A stretch of DNA of 6,753 nucleotides from Lachnospiraceae bacterium (GTDB lineage: Bacteria > Bacillota > Clostridia > Lachnospirales > Lachnospiraceae): contig JAJPYH010000139.1 of NCBI GenBank assembly GCA_021205045.1, positions 32,712-39,464 of the forward strand. The letters are read 5' to 3'. Shown here piece by piece: positions 5,180 to 6,753 of the stretch (the first letter of the stretch is position 1; every line of letters starts with the position of its first letter). A program made the position numbers and the translations under genes. The notes beneath the pieces are model-generated. The model was not told the DNA's origin. It searched no databases and was given only the letters and a program-made list of their open reading frames with translations.

Positions 5180-6706
5180 ATGAGAAAGAAAGTATTAGCT
5201 TTACTTCTCGCAATGGCAATGGTAGTGTCCCTGGCGGCCTGCGGCAGTAGTTCCAGTTCAAGCGGCAGCTCCGGCAGTTCCGGAGAAAAACCGGAGACCA
5301 TCACTGTTATGGTAGACGGTACCGTTTTCACAGAGGCAAACGGCAGAGCAGAGTTCTGGGACAAGTGCGAAGAACTGACCGGCATCCACTATGAAGTAAC
5401 CCAGCCTGACCATGACGCATACTATGATGTGGTTGGTCAGACCATCGCTACCGGCGACTGGCCGGATGTGATCATCTTAAGCTCTACATACTATGTATCC
5501 TATGCCAATGAGGGCGTTCTGTGGGATATGACTGAGGCGTATGAGAATTCCTCTCTCAAGGAGAGAATCGATGCGGCCGGTTCCAGCAGCGTAGTAGAGG
5601 GTATGTACATTGACGGCCATCTTTATGGCATGCCCGTCACCCGCGGCAACGGCTGCATTACCTATGTAAAGCAGGCATGGCTGGATGCATGCGGCCTGGA
5701 AGCTCCCACCACTTATGATGAGTACATCGCAATGCTGGAGGCTTTCTCCACCGGCGATCCGGATGGCGACGGCATTAACGGCAACACCTACGGCGTATCC
5801 GCATCCGGTTTCATCGGCTCCGATTCCCCGTATGTGAACTATCTTCCTGAGTTCTATCAGGATGCATGGCCCAGCTTCTATCAGCAGGATGACGGCACCT
5901 GGGCTGACGGCTTCACAGAGGATTCCATGAAGGAAGCTCTGCAGAGAATTGCCGATGCCTATGCTGAGGGTCTGATCGATCCTACCACCCTGACCAACGG
6001 CACCAAAGACTGCCGTACGAAATACTACAGCAATGAGTTTGGCGTGTTTACCTACTGGGCAGGCACTTGGTCAACTAACCTGACCAGCAATCTGGTAAAT
6101 AACGGTGTTGACGGCGAACTGGTAGCCCTTGAGCCTATCGCTGAGGTTCCTTATTACTATGACAGAATTCCTGTGCCGTGGTGCATCACCACTCAGTGCG
6201 AGAATCCTGAGGGCGTGTTTGAGTATTTCATCTCCGCCATGCTTGATGGCGGCGATGTAGAGCTGCTCTTCACCTATGGTGTTGAGGGCGTTCACTGGAG
6301 CACCGAGGCTGAGACACTGTATGAGGGTGCTGACAACGAAGTGACTTATGAAGAGGGCGAGTTCCACATGCTTGACAATCTGGAGACTCCTGGTACACAG
6401 TACACCAAGGCTCATATCGACCCGATGCTGGCATTGGTTCCCATTACAGATGATCCGGGTGCAGACACCATTGCTGAGGGTGCTCGTACCGCACAGGAGA
6501 TGTTTAATGCAAACTGCCAGACTGTGACGTTAGTGCCCGCTACAGACGAGTACAGCGATTACAATGGCGCTCTTGTATCCGAGAAGAACGAGCTGATAGC
6601 TAAAGTAGCCATCGGTGAGATGACTGTGGAAGAGGCATATGAAGAGTACGCAAAGGAAGCGCAGGCATGGTCGGATCTGATTGTTGAATCTCTGAATGCA
6701 AACTAG
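5180..6706 (+). CDS. Extracellular solute-binding lipoprotein of a carbohydrate ABC transporter (LplA/AlgQ-like)
   Basis: This complete 508-aa protein would bind an oligosaccharide outside the membrane and pass it to an ABC permease. Residues 1-20 are a lipoprotein signal peptide (MRKK, then a hydrophobic core) ending in the lipobox LAAC, with lipidated Cys21. A Ser/Gly linker (22-35) tethers the mature domain. TITVMVDG opens the first lobe; GDWPDVIIL (92-100), DGHLYGMPV (145-153), a hinge strand region near 159-172 and DEYIAMLEAF (180-189) follow the cluster B/family 1 binding-protein pattern. DPDGDGINGNTYG (193-205) matches the calcium loop of AlgQ-like large binding proteins. The size, about 500 aa, fits the LplA-type class rather than the ~420-aa maltose-type class. 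Its neighbour is a pectate lyase, so a pectin-derived oligosaccharide is the likely ligand (inference). Transporter genes probably follow beyond the window. The ligand is not readable from sequence. Confidence 0.93.
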   Translation: MRKKVLALLLAMAMVVSLAACGSSSSSSGSSGSSGEKPETITVMVDGTVFTEANGRAEFWDKCEELTGIHYEVTQPDHDAYYDVVGQTIATGDWPDVIILSSTYYVSYANEGVLWDMTEAYENSSLKERIDAAGSSSVVEGMYIDGHLYGMPVTRGNGCITYVKQAWLDACGLEAPTTYDEYIAMLEAFSTGDPDGDGINGNTYGVSASGFIGSDSPYVNYLPEFYQDAWPSFYQQDDGTWADGFTEDSMKEALQRIADAYAEGLIDPTTLTNGTKDCRTKYYSNEFGVFTYWAGTWSTNLTSNLVNNGVDGELVALEPIAEVPYYYDRIPVPWCITTQCENPEGVFEYFISAMLDGGDVELLFTYGVEGVHWSTEAETLYEGADNEVTYEEGEFHMLDNLETPGTQYTKAHIDPMLALVPITDDPGADTIAEGARTAQEMFNANCQTVTLVPATDEYSDYNGALVSEKNELIAKVAIGEMTVEEAYEEYAKEAQAWSDLIVESLNAN

Positions 6707-6753
6707 TACATCGAATAATAATTAACTGGCTATACCTTCATTTGATTTTATGC
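6707..6753 (+). other. Intergenic DNA after the solute-binding-protein gene
   Basis: AT-rich, with no hairpin plus T-run and no start codon with an RBS in 47 bases. The absence of a terminator here agrees with read-through into a downstream gene, commonly the permease genes, but the window ends too soon to tell. Confidence 0.5.

Noticed and set aside
5146..5385. Minus-strand frame antisense to the signal peptide of the binding protein
   Set aside because: It is a low-complexity shadow of the Ser/Gly linker and signal peptide coding sequence.
6071..6415. Minus-strand 114-aa frame within the binding-protein gene
   Set aside because: No similarity recognised and fully inside a well-supported gene on the other strand.

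Overview
The window looks like chromosomal DNA of an anaerobic Gram-positive gut bacterium of the Clostridia, most likely Lachnospiraceae. This is inferred from family resemblance: a very large, multi-module pectate lyase with a FIVAR-like repeat and a C-terminal membrane anchor of the kind seen in Lachnospiraceae surface proteins; an LplA-type lipoprotein solute-binding protein with strong AAGGAGG ribosome-binding sites; and an IS4-type transposase remnant. No species can be named from the sequence alone.

Layout. Positions 1-4047 (+) hold the 3' part of a surface-anchored PL1-type pectate lyase gene, cut off by the left edge of the window. It is followed at 4084-4128 by a strong intrinsic terminator. 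Positions 4169-4895 form a 727-bp deleted insertion sequence with near-perfect 30-bp terminal inverted repeats. Its minus-strand transposase gene has lost the whole catalytic centre: the N-terminal ~64 residues are joined in frame to the C-terminal ~37 residues. Positions 4896-5179 are an AT-rich regulatory region with two TTTGCAAA-centred palindromes, an extended -10 promoter, a 5'-leader inverted repeat and a strong RBS. Positions 5180-6706 (+) encode a complete 508-aa lipoprotein solute-binding protein of a carbohydrate ABC transporter. The last 47 bases hold no recognisable gene or terminator, so the transcript probably continues into transporter genes outside the window.

How the parts work together (inference). 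The lyase would cut pectic polymers at the cell surface, and the lipoprotein would capture released unsaturated oligogalacturonides, or another pectin-derived oligosaccharide, for an ABC importer. The lyase has its own terminator and the binding protein its own promoter, so they are separate transcription units of a likely pectin-use locus. The insertion-sequence remnant sits between them, pointing away from the binding-protein gene and leaving that gene's proximal promoter intact.

I do not see evidence for a wholly new defence, RNA or mobile system. The most unusual items are the in-frame internally deleted transposase with intact translation signals, the paired palindromes in front of the binding-protein promoter, and the lyase's architecture with a sorting-like motif that lacks the usual proline.
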